Origin: Nocardioides albertanoniae
GTDB lineage: Bacteria > Actinomycetota > Actinomycetes > Propionibacteriales > Nocardioidaceae
Assembly (NCBI RefSeq): GCF_006716315.1
Contig: NZ_VFOV01000001.1
Span: 664,501 to 728,500 of the forward strand
DNA: 64,000 bases
Direction of reading: 5' to 3'
Shown here: piece by piece, positions 17,009-25,716 of the stretch
Position numbering within the stretch: position 1 is the first letter of the stretch
How the letters are laid out: each line of letters begins with the position of its first letter
Notes under the pieces: model-generated
What the model was told of the DNA's origin: nothing
Databases searched by the model: none
The model's input: only the letters and a program-made list of their open reading frames with translations
Position numbers and translations under genes: made by a program

Positions 17009-17140
17009 TCATCGTCGCCGGGACGGATGGTTGGTCGGCACCTTGGAGCCGTGGCGGATCTTCGCGCCGGCGTCGATGCCGGCGAGGGTGGCGCGCACGG
17101 TGGCGCGGAGCTTGCTGGGGTTCTTCCGGTTCGTGGTCAT
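17009..17140 (-). CDS. Possible small basic protein (43 aa)
   Basis: A short open frame (MTTNRKNPSKLRATVRATLA to a KVPTNHPSRRR end) fills most of the gap between the malyl-CoA lyase-like gene and the GlxA-type regulator. GGAG lies only 3 bases upstream of the ATG, which is close for a ribosome binding site. Composition is basic and helix-forming. No family is recognised; it could be a chance frame. Confidence 0.3.
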   Translation of the reverse strand: MTTNRKNPSKLRATVRATLAGIDAGAKIRHGSKVPTNHPSRRR

Positions 17141-17210
17141 GACTCCATCGTGGTCGTGACGAGCCTGCTGGAGGAGTGGCAGGATGGACGAAGAGTGATA
17201 GATTTCTGCC

Positions 17211-18182
17211 ATGGCCATCGTCGAAGCTCACACGACCAAGCCGACCGTCGCGATCCCGGTCGTCGACGGCATGACGCTCTTCGAGGTCGGCATGCCGCTC
17301 GAGGCGCTCGGCTACGACTGGGACCACGACGCGAGCCCCCTCTACGACGTGGTGCTCTGCGGAGACCTGCGGGGCGTGCGGGTGCACGGCGGGCCGCGCC
17401 TGATGCCCCAGCGGCCGATGTCGGCGCTGGCCGAGGCCGACACCGTGCTGGTGCCCGCGGTGCGGCCCGACGAGTCGATCAGCGCGACCCTGGTGCGCGA
17501 GCTGCGCCGGGCCGCCGAGGCCGGAGCCCGGATGGTGGCGCTGTGCACCGGTGCGTTCGCGCTCGCCGAGGCCGGGCTGCTCGACGGGCGGCGCGCGACC
17601 ACCCACTGGCGGTGGGCCGAGCTGTTCCGGCGTACGCATCCGGGGGTCGAGCTCGACCCGCGGGCGATCTACGTCGACGACGGCGTGCTCACGAGCGCCG
17701 GGTCGGCCGCCGGGCTCGACCTGTGCCTCCACCTGATCCGCACCGACCACGGCCAGCACGCCGCCAACACCATCGCCCGCAACCTGGTGATCGCCTCGCA
17801 CCGGGACGGTGACCAGGCACAGTACGTCGCCGCCGACCCGCTCACCGAGCAGGCGCACTGGCTCGACGAGCTGCGCACCTGGCTGCGGGCGAACCTGCAC
17901 GGCGACATCACCCTCGAGCGTCTGGCGGCGACCGCCGCGGTCTCACCGCGAACTCTTGCCCGACGCTTCCAGCGCGACCTCGCGACGACGCCGATGCGGT
18001 GGGTGGGCGCCGAGCGGATCGCGGTCGCCAAGACCCTCCTGGAGACCACCGACCTCTCCATCGACCGGGTCAGCCACGAGGCCGGCTACTACTCACCGGT
18101 GACCTTCCGGGCCGGGTTCACCGCCGAGGTCGGTGTCTCCCCGGGGCGCTATCGCTCCCGTTTCTCCGCGCGGGCCAGCTGA
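17211..18182 (+). CDS. GlxA-type transcriptional regulator (DJ-1/PfpI plus AraC HTH)
   Basis: 323-residue regulator with two domains. The N-terminal DJ-1/PfpI-like domain (about 10-190) keeps the nucleophile-elbow cysteine in ALCTGAF (Cys112) and the following TTHW histidine (His132), though in GlxA regulators this domain normally acts as a sensor and not as an enzyme. The C-terminal AraC/XylS double helix-turn-helix (about 225-320) shows ERLAATAAVSPRTLARRFQR and the SPVTFRAGF / GVSPGRYR signature. It is divergent from the small ORF and lyase operon at 16922, and convergent with the DUF1992 gene, whose stop is 2 bases away. The target is unknown. Confidence 0.9.
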   Translation: MAIVEAHTTKPTVAIPVVDGMTLFEVGMPLEALGYDWDHDASPLYDVVLCGDLRGVRVHGGPRLMPQRPMSALAEADTVLVPAVRPDESISATLVRELRRAAEAGARMVALCTGAFALAEAGLLDGRRATTHWRWAELFRRTHPGVELDPRAIYVDDGVLTSAGSAAGLDLCLHLIRTDHGQHAANTIARNLVIASHRDGDQAQYVAADPLTEQAHWLDELRTWLRANLHGDITLERLAATAAVSPRTLARRFQRDLATTPMRWVGAERIAVAKTLLETTDLSIDRVSHEAGYYSPVTFRAGFTAEVGVSPGRYRSRFSARAS

Positions 18183-18184
18183 GC

Positions 18185-18730
18185 TCAGCGCCGCTGCCAC
18201 CAGCGGCGCTTCGCCGTGGCCGCTCGGCGGCGTACGTCGTGCCGGGCGGCCTCCGCGCGAGCGGCCCGGCGCTCGCGCCAGGCCTCGAGGGTGGCGTCGA
18301 CGTCGCGGGGCATGGTGATCAGCGGCGGGCCCTCCGGGGCGCCGTAGCGGGCGGCGATGACCCGCTCGTTGAACTCCTCGACGATCTTGCGGGCGCCGTC
18401 GTCGCTGGTCTGCTTGTCGAGCAGGTCGTCGAGGGCGGCGTCGTCCTTGCGGAGCTGGACCGAGGCCGGGAGCATGACGATCTGCTCGCGCTCGACGAGC
18501 TGCTTGACCCACCAGTCGGGGTCGTGGTCGCGGTCGAGGTTCTTGATCGGCTTCCCGGCGCCGGGAAGATCGTCGAACTCCCCGCGCTGCACGGCCTGCT
18601 GCACCTGCAGATCGACCCACTTCACCTGGTCACGCATGCGGGCGGCGGCCGCAGCCTTGCTCGCGTCTGCGTCGAGCTGCTGCGTGCGCTCCTCCGGACG
18701 GCCCTCCGGCCAGTCTTCGCTCTCGGGCAT
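18185..18730 (-). CDS. DUF1992 (DnaJC28-like conserved domain) protein
   Basis: 181-residue soluble protein with the DUF1992 core at about residues 28-105. Its landmark GEFDDLPGAGKPI is followed by WWVKQLVEREQI and a segment ending FNERVIAARYG. The function of this family is unknown; in eukaryotes the domain occurs in DNAJC28. The C-terminus is basic (RRRAATAKRRWWQRR). The start at 18730 is chosen because GGAGGTGACC lies just upstream; an ATG/GTG at 18751 would add seven residues. Its stop abuts the stop of the GlxA-type regulator, with an AGCTGAGCTCAGC-type dyad across the junction. Confidence 0.85.
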   Translation of the reverse strand: MPESEDWPEGRPEERTQQLDADASKAAAAARMRDQVKWVDLQVQQAVQRGEFDDLPGAGKPIKNLDRDHDPDWWVKQLVEREQIVMLPASVQLRKDDAALDDLLDKQTSDDGARKIVEEFNERVIAARYGAPEGPPLITMPRDVDATLEAWRERRAARAEAARHDVRRRAATAKRRWWQRR

Positions 18731-18755
18731 GTGGTCACCTCCAGCGTTCACGAGT

Positions 18756-20183
18756 TTACCGACGGGAGGAAAGCAGCATCGCGCCCGCCACGGCGGCGGC
18801 CAGGCCGCAGACCGCCCACACCGTCAGATATCCCGACAACGGCGCGTGGCCGAGCCCGGCGTCGGCGATGGAGCCGTCGGCCGCCAGCGCGATCGCGAAG
18901 ACCGCGGACGCGATCGCACCGCCGACCGTCTTGGTCGCGTTGGTCATGCCGGTGGCGAAGGCCGTGCGAGAGGCCGGGGCGGCGGCCGCGGCGGCCGCCG
19001 GGAGGGAGGCGACCAGGGTGCCGGAGCCGAGACCGATGACGGCCATGGCGAGCAGCCCGTGCCACAGCTCGGTGTGGAGGGGGAGCCAGAGCAGATAGCC
19101 GACCGCCACGCAGAAGCAGGCGACCGCCTGGGCACGCGCCGCACCGAACCAGCGCGAGGTCAGCGGCAGCGCGAACGCGCTGATCGCCATGAAGACGACG
19201 TACTCCGCGATCAGCGCCGACACGAACCCCGCCCCCGCTCCGAGCCCGTAGCCGACGACCTCCGGGTCGGTGCGCGCGAACGTCGACAGCGGGATCTGCG
19301 CGCCCAGCACCGACATCCCGAACAGGAACGCGGTCAGCTGCACCGGCCACTGCGCACGCGAGACCAGGAGGCGTACGTCGACCAGCGGCTCGGCCCGTCC
19401 GGCGTCGTCGACCGCGGTCTCGATGCGCCAGAACGGGACGATCGCGACCAGCCCCACGAGCACGAGACCCCAGGCGAGCAGCGACCCGCCGCCGAGGACG
19501 CGTACGCCGACCAGACCCGCCATGACCAGGCCGAGCACGATGGTGAGCACCGCGAGCCCGAGCCAGTCGAAGGCACCGTCGCTGGTGCCGGAGTCGCGCT
19601 CGATGCCGACGGCGATGACCACGAAGACCGCGGTCACCGCGACCGCCGGGAAGGCGAGGATCGCCCACATCGGGAGCACCCCGACCAGGGCCCCGGCGGC
19701 GACCGCGCCGATGATCACCGAGAGCTCCAGGGCGCCGACCAGCACGCCGGCGGCGCGCCGGGTCAGCGCGGTGTCGCCACCGGTGCGCTTGTGGATGATG
19801 GCGACCTCGAGCGGGAGCCAGATGACGTAGGCACCCTGGATCGCCCAGGCGACCAGGAACGAGCCGAAGTCGGGCGCGACCACGGTCCACCAGGTGGCGA
19901 GCGCGGTGATGCCGGTGGCCAGCAGGAGCACCTTCTTGTGGCCGATCAGGTCGCCGAGCCGGGCCAGCGGTGGCACGCAGAGCGCCGAGACGATCAGCTG
20001 CGCGGCCTCCAGCCAGTTGAGGTCGGCGTCGGAGACGCCGAGATGGTCGGCGAGGTCGCTGAAGATCGGCGTGTAGTAGCCCTGCAGGATGCCGCTGGCG
20101 AACTCGACGGCGACCAGGAAGCCGACGACGACCCAGATGCCGCGGGCGGTCCTGTCGACGAGCGTGGGGGACTCGGCGTTCAC
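18756..20183 (-). CDS. MFS transporter
   Basis: 475-residue major facilitator superfamily transporter with about 12-14 hydrophobic helices. The MFS loop motif between helices 2 and 3 is visible as LARLGDLIGHKKVLL (about 75-89), and NWLEAAQLIVSAL precedes it. The proton-linked efflux (DHA2-like) subgroup is the nearest type by appearance. The GTG start at 20183 overlaps the TGA of the upstream M20 peptidase by 4 bases, so the two are translationally coupled; this suggests export or import of that enzyme's product or substrate, which is inference. Confidence 0.88.
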   Translation of the reverse strand: MNAESPTLVDRTARGIWVVVGFLVAVEFASGILQGYYTPIFSDLADHLGVSDADLNWLEAAQLIVSALCVPPLARLGDLIGHKKVLLLATGITALATWWTVVAPDFGSFLVAWAIQGAYVIWLPLEVAIIHKRTGGDTALTRRAAGVLVGALELSVIIGAVAAGALVGVLPMWAILAFPAVAVTAVFVVIAVGIERDSGTSDGAFDWLGLAVLTIVLGLVMAGLVGVRVLGGGSLLAWGLVLVGLVAIVPFWRIETAVDDAGRAEPLVDVRLLVSRAQWPVQLTAFLFGMSVLGAQIPLSTFARTDPEVVGYGLGAGAGFVSALIAEYVVFMAISAFALPLTSRWFGAARAQAVACFCVAVGYLLWLPLHTELWHGLLAMAVIGLGSGTLVASLPAAAAAAAPASRTAFATGMTNATKTVGGAIASAVFAIALAADGSIADAGLGHAPLSGYLTVWAVCGLAAAVAGAMLLSSRR

Positions 20184-21493
20184 AGCTCCTCGATCAGCCT
20201 CCGGTAGAAGCGCACGCCGTCGAGCAGGTCGTCGACCCCGAGATGTTCGTCGGCGGCGTGGATCGAGGCCCGCTGCTCGGCCGTCATCCGGAACGGCGCG
20301 AACCGGTAGACCCGGTCGCAGATCTCATAGAAGTGCCGGGAGTCGGTGGCGGCGAGCATGATGTAGGGCGCCGCGACGGCCTCCGGGAAGACCTCGTCGA
20401 TCACGGTCTCGATGTGGTGAAAGGCCTCGTCGCGCGGGGAGACCGGTGAGGGTGGCCCGTCTTCGACGACGCGGATCTCGACGGAGTCGTCGGCGATCGC
20501 CTCGCGCAGCCGCTCGACCACCTCCGCCACCGTCTCGCCGACCATGACCCGCAGGTTGACGCCCGCGGTGGCGACCGTCGCGATGACGTTGAGCGCCGGG
20601 CTGCCCTGCAGCGTGGTGATCGCGACCGTCGTACGCGCCAGGGCGGCCGGCTCCGGGCCGAGCCGGACCAGCGCCCGGGTCAGGGCCGGGGCGAGCCGGG
20701 CGGCGTTGGCCATCAACGGGCGCAGCGGCGCCGGCGCGTGCGGCGCGAGCCTGCCGAACATCTCCACGGTCGGCGCCGGCATGCTCACCGGCATCCGCAC
20801 CCGGTCGAGCCGGGTCAGCGCCCGCGCCAGCCGCACCGTGGGCGCGTTGCGCCTCGGCGTCGAGGAGTGGCCGCCGTCGCCGGTCACCCGCAGCTCGACC
20901 GAGGTGGTTCCCTTCTCGGCCACCCCGATCACCCCGACCGGGGTCTTGACGCCGGGGAACGCGTCGTAGGCGATCGCGCCGCCCTCGTCGATCACGAACC
21001 ACGGCCGCACCCCGCGTGAGCGCAGCTCGGCGACGGCGCCCTGGGCAGCGCGCCCGGAGATCTCCTCGTCGGAGCCGAAGGAGAGCCAGACGTCGTGGGC
21101 GGGCACGAACTCCTCGGCCAGCAGCGCCTCCACCGCGGCGCAGATGCCGATGAGGGAGCCCTTGTCGTCGAGCGTGCCGCGGCCGTGGATGACGCCGTCG
21201 ACCACCTCGCCGCTGAACGGGTCGCGGCTCCAGTCCTGCCCGGTCACCGGCACCACGTCCTGGTGGGCCATCAGCACGACGGGCCTCTCGCTCGAGGCCC
21301 CGCGCCAGCAGAAAAGCAGCCCGTGCTCGGGGACGCGGATCAGCTCGAGATGCTCGTGGAGCAGCGGGAAGTGCTCGCGGAGCACCGCGTGGAGGCGTAC
21401 GAACGCCTGCTCGTCGATCAGCGACTCGTCGCGGTCGCTGACGGTGGGCGCCCGCACGGCGGCCTGGAGGGCCGCGACGACGTCGATGCTCAC
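20180..21493 (-). CDS. M20 family metallopeptidase (PM20D1-like)
   Basis: 437-residue dizinc hydrolase. Metal ligands and catalytic residues are in place: MAHQDVVPV (His77, with Asp79 as general partner), GRGTLDDKG (Asp109), SDEEISG (catalytic Glu143 and ligand Glu144) and the late DSRHF histidine (about 397). A lid/dimerisation domain with TGDGGHSSTP lies in the middle. The arrangement and length match the PM20D1 branch, which in animals condenses or hydrolyses N-acyl amino acids; substrate here unknown. No signal peptide, so it is cytoplasmic. It is coupled to the MFS gene by an ATG/GTG-stop overlap. Confidence 0.88.
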   Translation of the reverse strand: MSIDVVAALQAAVRAPTVSDRDESLIDEQAFVRLHAVLREHFPLLHEHLELIRVPEHGLLFCWRGASSERPVVLMAHQDVVPVTGQDWSRDPFSGEVVDGVIHGRGTLDDKGSLIGICAAVEALLAEEFVPAHDVWLSFGSDEEISGRAAQGAVAELRSRGVRPWFVIDEGGAIAYDAFPGVKTPVGVIGVAEKGTTSVELRVTGDGGHSSTPRRNAPTVRLARALTRLDRVRMPVSMPAPTVEMFGRLAPHAPAPLRPLMANAARLAPALTRALVRLGPEPAALARTTVAITTLQGSPALNVIATVATAGVNLRVMVGETVAEVVERLREAIADDSVEIRVVEDGPPSPVSPRDEAFHHIETVIDEVFPEAVAAPYIMLAATDSRHFYEICDRVYRFAPFRMTAEQRASIHAADEHLGVDDLLDGVRFYRRLIEEL

Positions 21494-21503
21494 CTGTGGA
21501 CGC

Positions 21504-22802
21504 TCACCAGTTGTGGGCCTGACCGGGGACGTTGCGCGGCAGCTTCACGTCGTGGGGGTGGATGACATAGGTGACACCGTCGGTGGCCTGCTGCCAGACC
21601 CGCTCGAAGTTGACCCGGGTGTAGACGTTGCGTACGCCCTCGTTGGTGTTGCTCGCCGGGTCGTAGATGATCGGGTCGCCGTCGGCTGTGAAGCCGCCCA
21701 GGACGACCAGGTGGCCGTCGGTGCCGTAGCCGGCCTCGGGCATCTCCTCCTCGGTGAAGCTCAGCGAGAAGACGAGCGGGATGCCGGCTTCGATGAACCG
21801 CTCGGCCTCGGCCAGGGAGCGGATCCGGGTGACGAAGGAGTCGAGGCCCCAGCGATGGGCGTAGGCGGTGTTGAACGGCCAGTTGCCCGCGCCCTCGTAG
21901 GCGTAGTCCCAGGCGTTGATCGCTGCGTAGTCGACCTGCGGGTCGCCGTTGGGCGCCTCGATGTCGGCGAGTTCGGCGGGCGGCACCTCGCGACCCCAGT
22001 AGTACTGCACCATCGAGGTGGAGGTCGGCGAGCACCAGACCTGTCCACCGCCACCGAACTCCGGATACTCGCCTCGGTGGATGTTCTGGCTGAACCGGGG
22101 CAGCCCGAGATCGATCTCGCGGTCGAGGGTGGGCTCGCTGGTGCCGGGATAGGCGGAGTCGGGGAGGTATTCGTTGGTCATCGTCGAGACCGACCGCAGG
22201 CTCGGTGAGGTGGTCGCACCCTCGGGACGCAGCAGGGTGACCTTCGTCTGGAACGCGTCCGGCTCGTGGCCGGTCTTCGCGACGTACGTGTCGGTGTAGA
22301 GCGCCGCGTCGGTGTCGGACTGGCCGTCGAGCGAGGTGCGGTGGATGTCGCCGGCGGCGAAGTCGTCGCCCGCCGTCCAGCGGCCCATCACGAACCACTT
22401 CGTCCAGGCGCCGTCGGCCTTGCGACCGCGGAACTGGATCTCGGCCCAGGTGCCGGTCGGGGTGTCGAGGTTCCACGAGGTGACCGACTCGTCGACCGGA
22501 TAGCCCGTCTCGACCACCGGCGAGGTCCAGGTGCCGTAGTCGTAGGTGCGTGCGCTGCCGTCGCCGAACGGGTCGGTGTAGGAGACCGTGCCGGCGCCGT
22601 CTCCGGCGATCCTCAAGGAGGAGTGGGGACCAGGCCTGAGGCTCTTCGAGGTGCCCTTCACGAAGTCGCCGACACCGTCCCAGTGGGTGACGCTGATGTC
22701 GGTGACGGCGGGCTCGACAGCCTGGGCCGAGGAGATCGGGGCGACCAGCACTGCCGAGGCGCCCAGCGCGACGGCCCAGGTGAGACGGGTCCGAAGAGTC
22801 AT
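21504..22802 (-). CDS. Secreted C39-like cysteine peptidase
   Basis: 432-residue exported protein. The signal peptide is MTLRTRLTWAVALGASAVLV followed by a SSAQA cleavage site near residue 28. An N-terminal beta domain of unknown type (about 30-210) is followed by a papain-like Peptidase_C39_2 domain: the catalytic cysteine is in GGQVWCSPTSTSM (Cys257) and the histidine in GTDGHLVVLGG (His364), followed by YDPASN. Such enzymes are generally extracellular; the substrate is unknown. The ATG at 22802 is chosen for the signal peptide. It is divergent from the GTPase gene. Confidence 0.87.
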   Translation of the reverse strand: MTLRTRLTWAVALGASAVLVAPISSAQAVEPAVTDISVTHWDGVGDFVKGTSKSLRPGPHSSLRIAGDGAGTVSYTDPFGDGSARTYDYGTWTSPVVETGYPVDESVTSWNLDTPTGTWAEIQFRGRKADGAWTKWFVMGRWTAGDDFAAGDIHRTSLDGQSDTDAALYTDTYVAKTGHEPDAFQTKVTLLRPEGATTSPSLRSVSTMTNEYLPDSAYPGTSEPTLDREIDLGLPRFSQNIHRGEYPEFGGGGQVWCSPTSTSMVQYYWGREVPPAELADIEAPNGDPQVDYAAINAWDYAYEGAGNWPFNTAYAHRWGLDSFVTRIRSLAEAERFIEAGIPLVFSLSFTEEEMPEAGYGTDGHLVVLGGFTADGDPIIYDPASNTNEGVRNVYTRVNFERVWQQATDGVTYVIHPHDVKLPRNVPGQAHNW

Positions 22803-22843
22803 GCCTGGGAGGGTAGACCCGCCGCGACCCGCGCGGGAGCGAA

Positions 22844-24037
22844 ATGGAGCCGATGCTTTGTGGGTGCCTGATGGCATCCTTGACCGCCGTGAACAACTTC
22901 GCATCCCACGGCTGGTTCAAGGACGAGTTCCACAAGCGGTATGCCGAGTCCGCCAAGGAGATCGGCAGGTTCAACCTGGCCCTGTTCGGCAAGACCGGGG
23001 TCGGGAAGTCGACGCTGGTCAACGCCGTCTTCGGGGCCGAGGTCGCCAAGACCGGGATCGGTGAGCCGGTGACGAGGGAGTCGACGCTCTACCTGCACAC
23101 GAGCGGCTTCTTCGGCCTGCTCGACACCCAGGGGCTGGAGATCGGCGTCGAGGGCGACCGGGTGATCAAGGATCTCGCCAAGGTGATCCAGGAGCGGCGC
23201 CGTCGGCCGCCGGCCGAGCAGATCCACGTGGCCTGGTACGCCATCCGCTTCGCCGACCGCCGCTTCGAGGAGACCGAGGCCGAGTTCGTCCGCAAGCTCG
23301 CCGACCTCGGGCTGCCGGTGGTGCTCGTGATGACGCAGGTGCCGACCTCGCCGACCGGCGACTACCACCCCGACGCGGTCGAGTTCGCCCAGCAGATCGA
23401 TGAGCGGGCGCTGCCCGTCTACGGCTCGCGGGTCTATCTGACCAACGCGAAGGCCGACGACTTCTCCGGTCAGCAGGTGCACGGGCTGCAGGCGTTGGTC
23501 GATGCCACCTTTCGCTGCGCGCCGGAAGGCGTACAGGACGCCCTCACCGCGGCGCAGAAGGTGGATGTCAAACGTAAGCAGGAGCAGGCCAACGCGGTGA
23601 TCGCCGGTGCCGCGACGGCGGCCGGTGCCGCCGGGGTCACGCCGATCCCGTTCTCCGACGCGGTGGTGCTCGTGCCGATCCAGCTGGGCATGATGGCCAG
23701 GATCTCGGCGATCTTCGGGATCGAGGTCGACAAGGCGGCGATGGCCTCCATCGCGGCCACCGCCGCCGCCACCCAGGCCGGGCGCTCCGTGGCCGGCAAC
23801 CTGCTCAAGTTCGTGCCCGGCTTCGGCGCCGTCGGCGGCGGGGCGATCAACGCCACCGTCGCGGCCGGCTTCACGGTCGCCATCGGCGCGGCATGGTCGA
23901 CCGTCTGCGTCAAGCTCGCCGAGGGCAAGCTGCGTGGTGTCAACGGCGCGCTCGACACCGAGAGCATCCGGTCGCTCTTCCTCGACGAGCTGAAGAACCA
24001 GATCGCGAAGATGAGGCTCAACGCCAAGAACCAGTGA
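22844..24037 (+). CDS. GTPase with C-terminal DUF697-like membrane-associated domain
   Basis: 397-residue Era-like GTPase. G1 is GKTGVGKST at about 49-57, G3 is DTQG at about 94-97 and the G4 position reads VMTQVP instead of NKxD. The C-terminal half (about 225-390) has glycine/alanine-rich hydrophobic segments (AGAATAAGAAGVTPIPFSDA; GAVGGGAINATVAAGF) like the DUF697/YcjF family. The role of this family is poorly known. The ATG at 22844 has GGGAG 5 bases upstream; an in-frame ATG at 22871 would remove nine residues without affecting the domain. It diverges from the C39 peptidase gene. Confidence 0.82.
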   Translation: MEPMLCGCLMASLTAVNNFASHGWFKDEFHKRYAESAKEIGRFNLALFGKTGVGKSTLVNAVFGAEVAKTGIGEPVTRESTLYLHTSGFFGLLDTQGLEIGVEGDRVIKDLAKVIQERRRRPPAEQIHVAWYAIRFADRRFEETEAEFVRKLADLGLPVVLVMTQVPTSPTGDYHPDAVEFAQQIDERALPVYGSRVYLTNAKADDFSGQQVHGLQALVDATFRCAPEGVQDALTAAQKVDVKRKQEQANAVIAGAATAAGAAGVTPIPFSDAVVLVPIQLGMMARISAIFGIEVDKAAMASIAATAAATQAGRSVAGNLLKFVPGFGAVGGGAINATVAAGFTVAIGAAWSTVCVKLAEGKLRGVNGALDTESIRSLFLDELKNQIAKMRLNAKNQ

Positions 24038-24127
24038 CTCGACGTGACCGTGACTGTCGATCTGTCGGCTGCTGGTTCGACGTCAGGGTGACGAGCCGCC
24101 GTCAGGGCGGCGGATGAGGAGATGGAC

Positions 24128-24784
24128 ATGGCACGCGTACGCGCTCACAACATCGGCATCTCGCTCGACGGTTTCGCCACCGGCGAGGGTCAGAGCCTGG
24201 AGACGCCGTTCGGCCACGCCGGCATGCGGCTGATGGAGTGGTTCTTCCCGACCGCGACGTTCCAGGGCGCCAGCGGTGACCGGGAGCGGGTGGAGGTCGA
24301 CCCGGCCGCCGAACCCGACGACGTCTTCGCCCGACGCGCCTGGGAGGGCATCGGCGCCGAGATCATGGGCGCCAACAAGTTCGGTCCGCCGGGATGGCAG
24401 GACGACGCCGACTGGACCGGCTGGTGGGGCGACGAGCCCCCGTTCCACACGCCCACCTTCGTGCTGACCCACCGGCCCCGGGAGCCGGTCGAGATGGAGG
24501 GCGGCACCACCTTCCACTTCCGCGACGCCTCGATCGAGGACGTGCTGGCCGAGGCCCGCGAGGCCGCCAACGGCCAGGACGTACGCCTCGGCGGCGGCCC
24601 GTCCTCGCTCCGCGCGTATCTCGCGGCCGGTCTCGTCGACCACCTGCACGTGGTCGTCACCCCGATCGTCCTGGGCCGCGGCGTACGGCTGTGGGACGGG
24701 GTGGAGGCGCTCGAGGACGGCTACGAGGTCGCCTCGACCACCACCCCGAGCGGAGTCACCCACGTGACCTTCGACCGCCGCTGA
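24128..24784 (+). CDS. Dihydrofolate reductase family protein (RibD C-terminal fold)
   Basis: 218-residue NADPH-dependent reductase-like protein. The N-terminal strand HNIGISLDGF and the later LGGGPSSLRAYLAAGLVDHL with VTPIVLGRGVRLW are hallmarks of the RibD-C/DHFR-like family, whose members are seldom true folate enzymes. Two in-frame ATGs lie at 24122 and 24128; GAGGAG ends right before 24122, so spacing favours 24128. Single gene, 17 bases before the SDR gene. Confidence 0.87.
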   Translation: MARVRAHNIGISLDGFATGEGQSLETPFGHAGMRLMEWFFPTATFQGASGDRERVEVDPAAEPDDVFARRAWEGIGAEIMGANKFGPPGWQDDADWTGWWGDEPPFHTPTFVLTHRPREPVEMEGGTTFHFRDASIEDVLAEAREAANGQDVRLGGGPSSLRAYLAAGLVDHLHVVVTPIVLGRGVRLWDGVEALEDGYEVASTTTPSGVTHVTFDRR

Positions 24785-24800
24785 GGCCTAGGGTGCAGGC

Positions 24801-25694
24801 GTGGTCAGCCTGTTCTCGCTTCCGCTCCTGCAGTCACCTCGGGCGCGTGTCGCCCGCACGATCCGGGCGGTGACCGGCCGTCCCGGCCCGCTCAGCGGCC
24901 GCACCGTGCTGGTCACCGGCGCCAGCTCGGGCATCGGTGAGGCGACGGCGTACGCCGCCGCCCGACGTGGCGCCCACGTGCTCCTCGCCGCGCGCCGGGT
25001 CGACGAGCTGGAGCGGGTGGGTGCCGCGATCGAGGAGGCCGGCGGGCGGGCGTCGGCCTATCGCGTCGACATGGCCGACGGCGACTCGATCGACGCGCTG
25101 GTCGAGCGGCTGCTGGCCGAGCACGGGGCGGTCGACTACCTGGTCAACAACGCGGGCCGGTCGATCCGGCGCTCGCTGGAGCTGACCTATGACCGTATGC
25201 ACGACTTCGAGCGGATGATGGCGGTGAACTACTTCGGCGCGGTGCGGCTCACGATGGGGCTGCTGCCCGCCATGCGCGCCCAGCGCTTCGGCCACATCGT
25301 CAACATCGTCACCTGGGGCAACCAGATCAAGGCTCCGAGGTTCGCCGCCTACATCGCCGCGAAGTCGGCCCTCGACGTCTTCGGACGGATCCTGAGCCGC
25401 GAGGCCTACTTCGACAACGTGACCTGCACCAACATGCGCGTCGCGATCGTGCGTACGCCGATGATCGCACCGACCGCGGAGTACGAAGGTCGCGGGGAGA
25501 GCCCGCAGGAGTGCGCCGAGCGCGTCGTCCGGGCGCTGGAGGACCGGCCCGTGACGGTCGACGGTGCGTTCGGTTCGGTCTACGAGATCCTCAACGTCGT
25601 GACGCCGCGGCTGGCCGATCTCGCGATGGCCGTCTCGCACGTGCGTGGGTCCGACTCCGCGGCTGCTCGTGGGGCGGCCCGCGCCGAGCGCTGA
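24801..25694 (+). CDS. Short-chain dehydrogenase/reductase with Thr at the catalytic Ser position
   Basis: 297-residue classical SDR with a 30-residue N-terminal extension. The NAD(P) motif TGASSGIG is at 39-46, NNAG at 116-119 and the helix-4 Asn at 143. The active site has Tyr184-x3-Lys188, but the residue 13 before the Tyr, normally Ser, is Thr171 in NIVTWGNQ. Similar TWG-containing SDRs occur in actinobacteria next to lipid genes, and a role with an acyl or steroid substrate is a guess. The GTG at 24801 opens with a hydrophobic MVSLFSLPLL, which could attach to the membrane. Confidence 0.86.
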   Translation: MVSLFSLPLLQSPRARVARTIRAVTGRPGPLSGRTVLVTGASSGIGEATAYAAARRGAHVLLAARRVDELERVGAAIEEAGGRASAYRVDMADGDSIDALVERLLAEHGAVDYLVNNAGRSIRRSLELTYDRMHDFERMMAVNYFGAVRLTMGLLPAMRAQRFGHIVNIVTWGNQIKAPRFAAYIAAKSALDVFGRILSREAYFDNVTCTNMRVAIVRTPMIAPTAEYEGRGESPQECAERVVRALEDRPVTVDGAFGSVYEILNVVTPRLADLAMAVSHVRGSDSAAARGAARAER

Positions 25695-25716
25695 CCGGCC
25701 CGGTCGCCGCCGGGCG

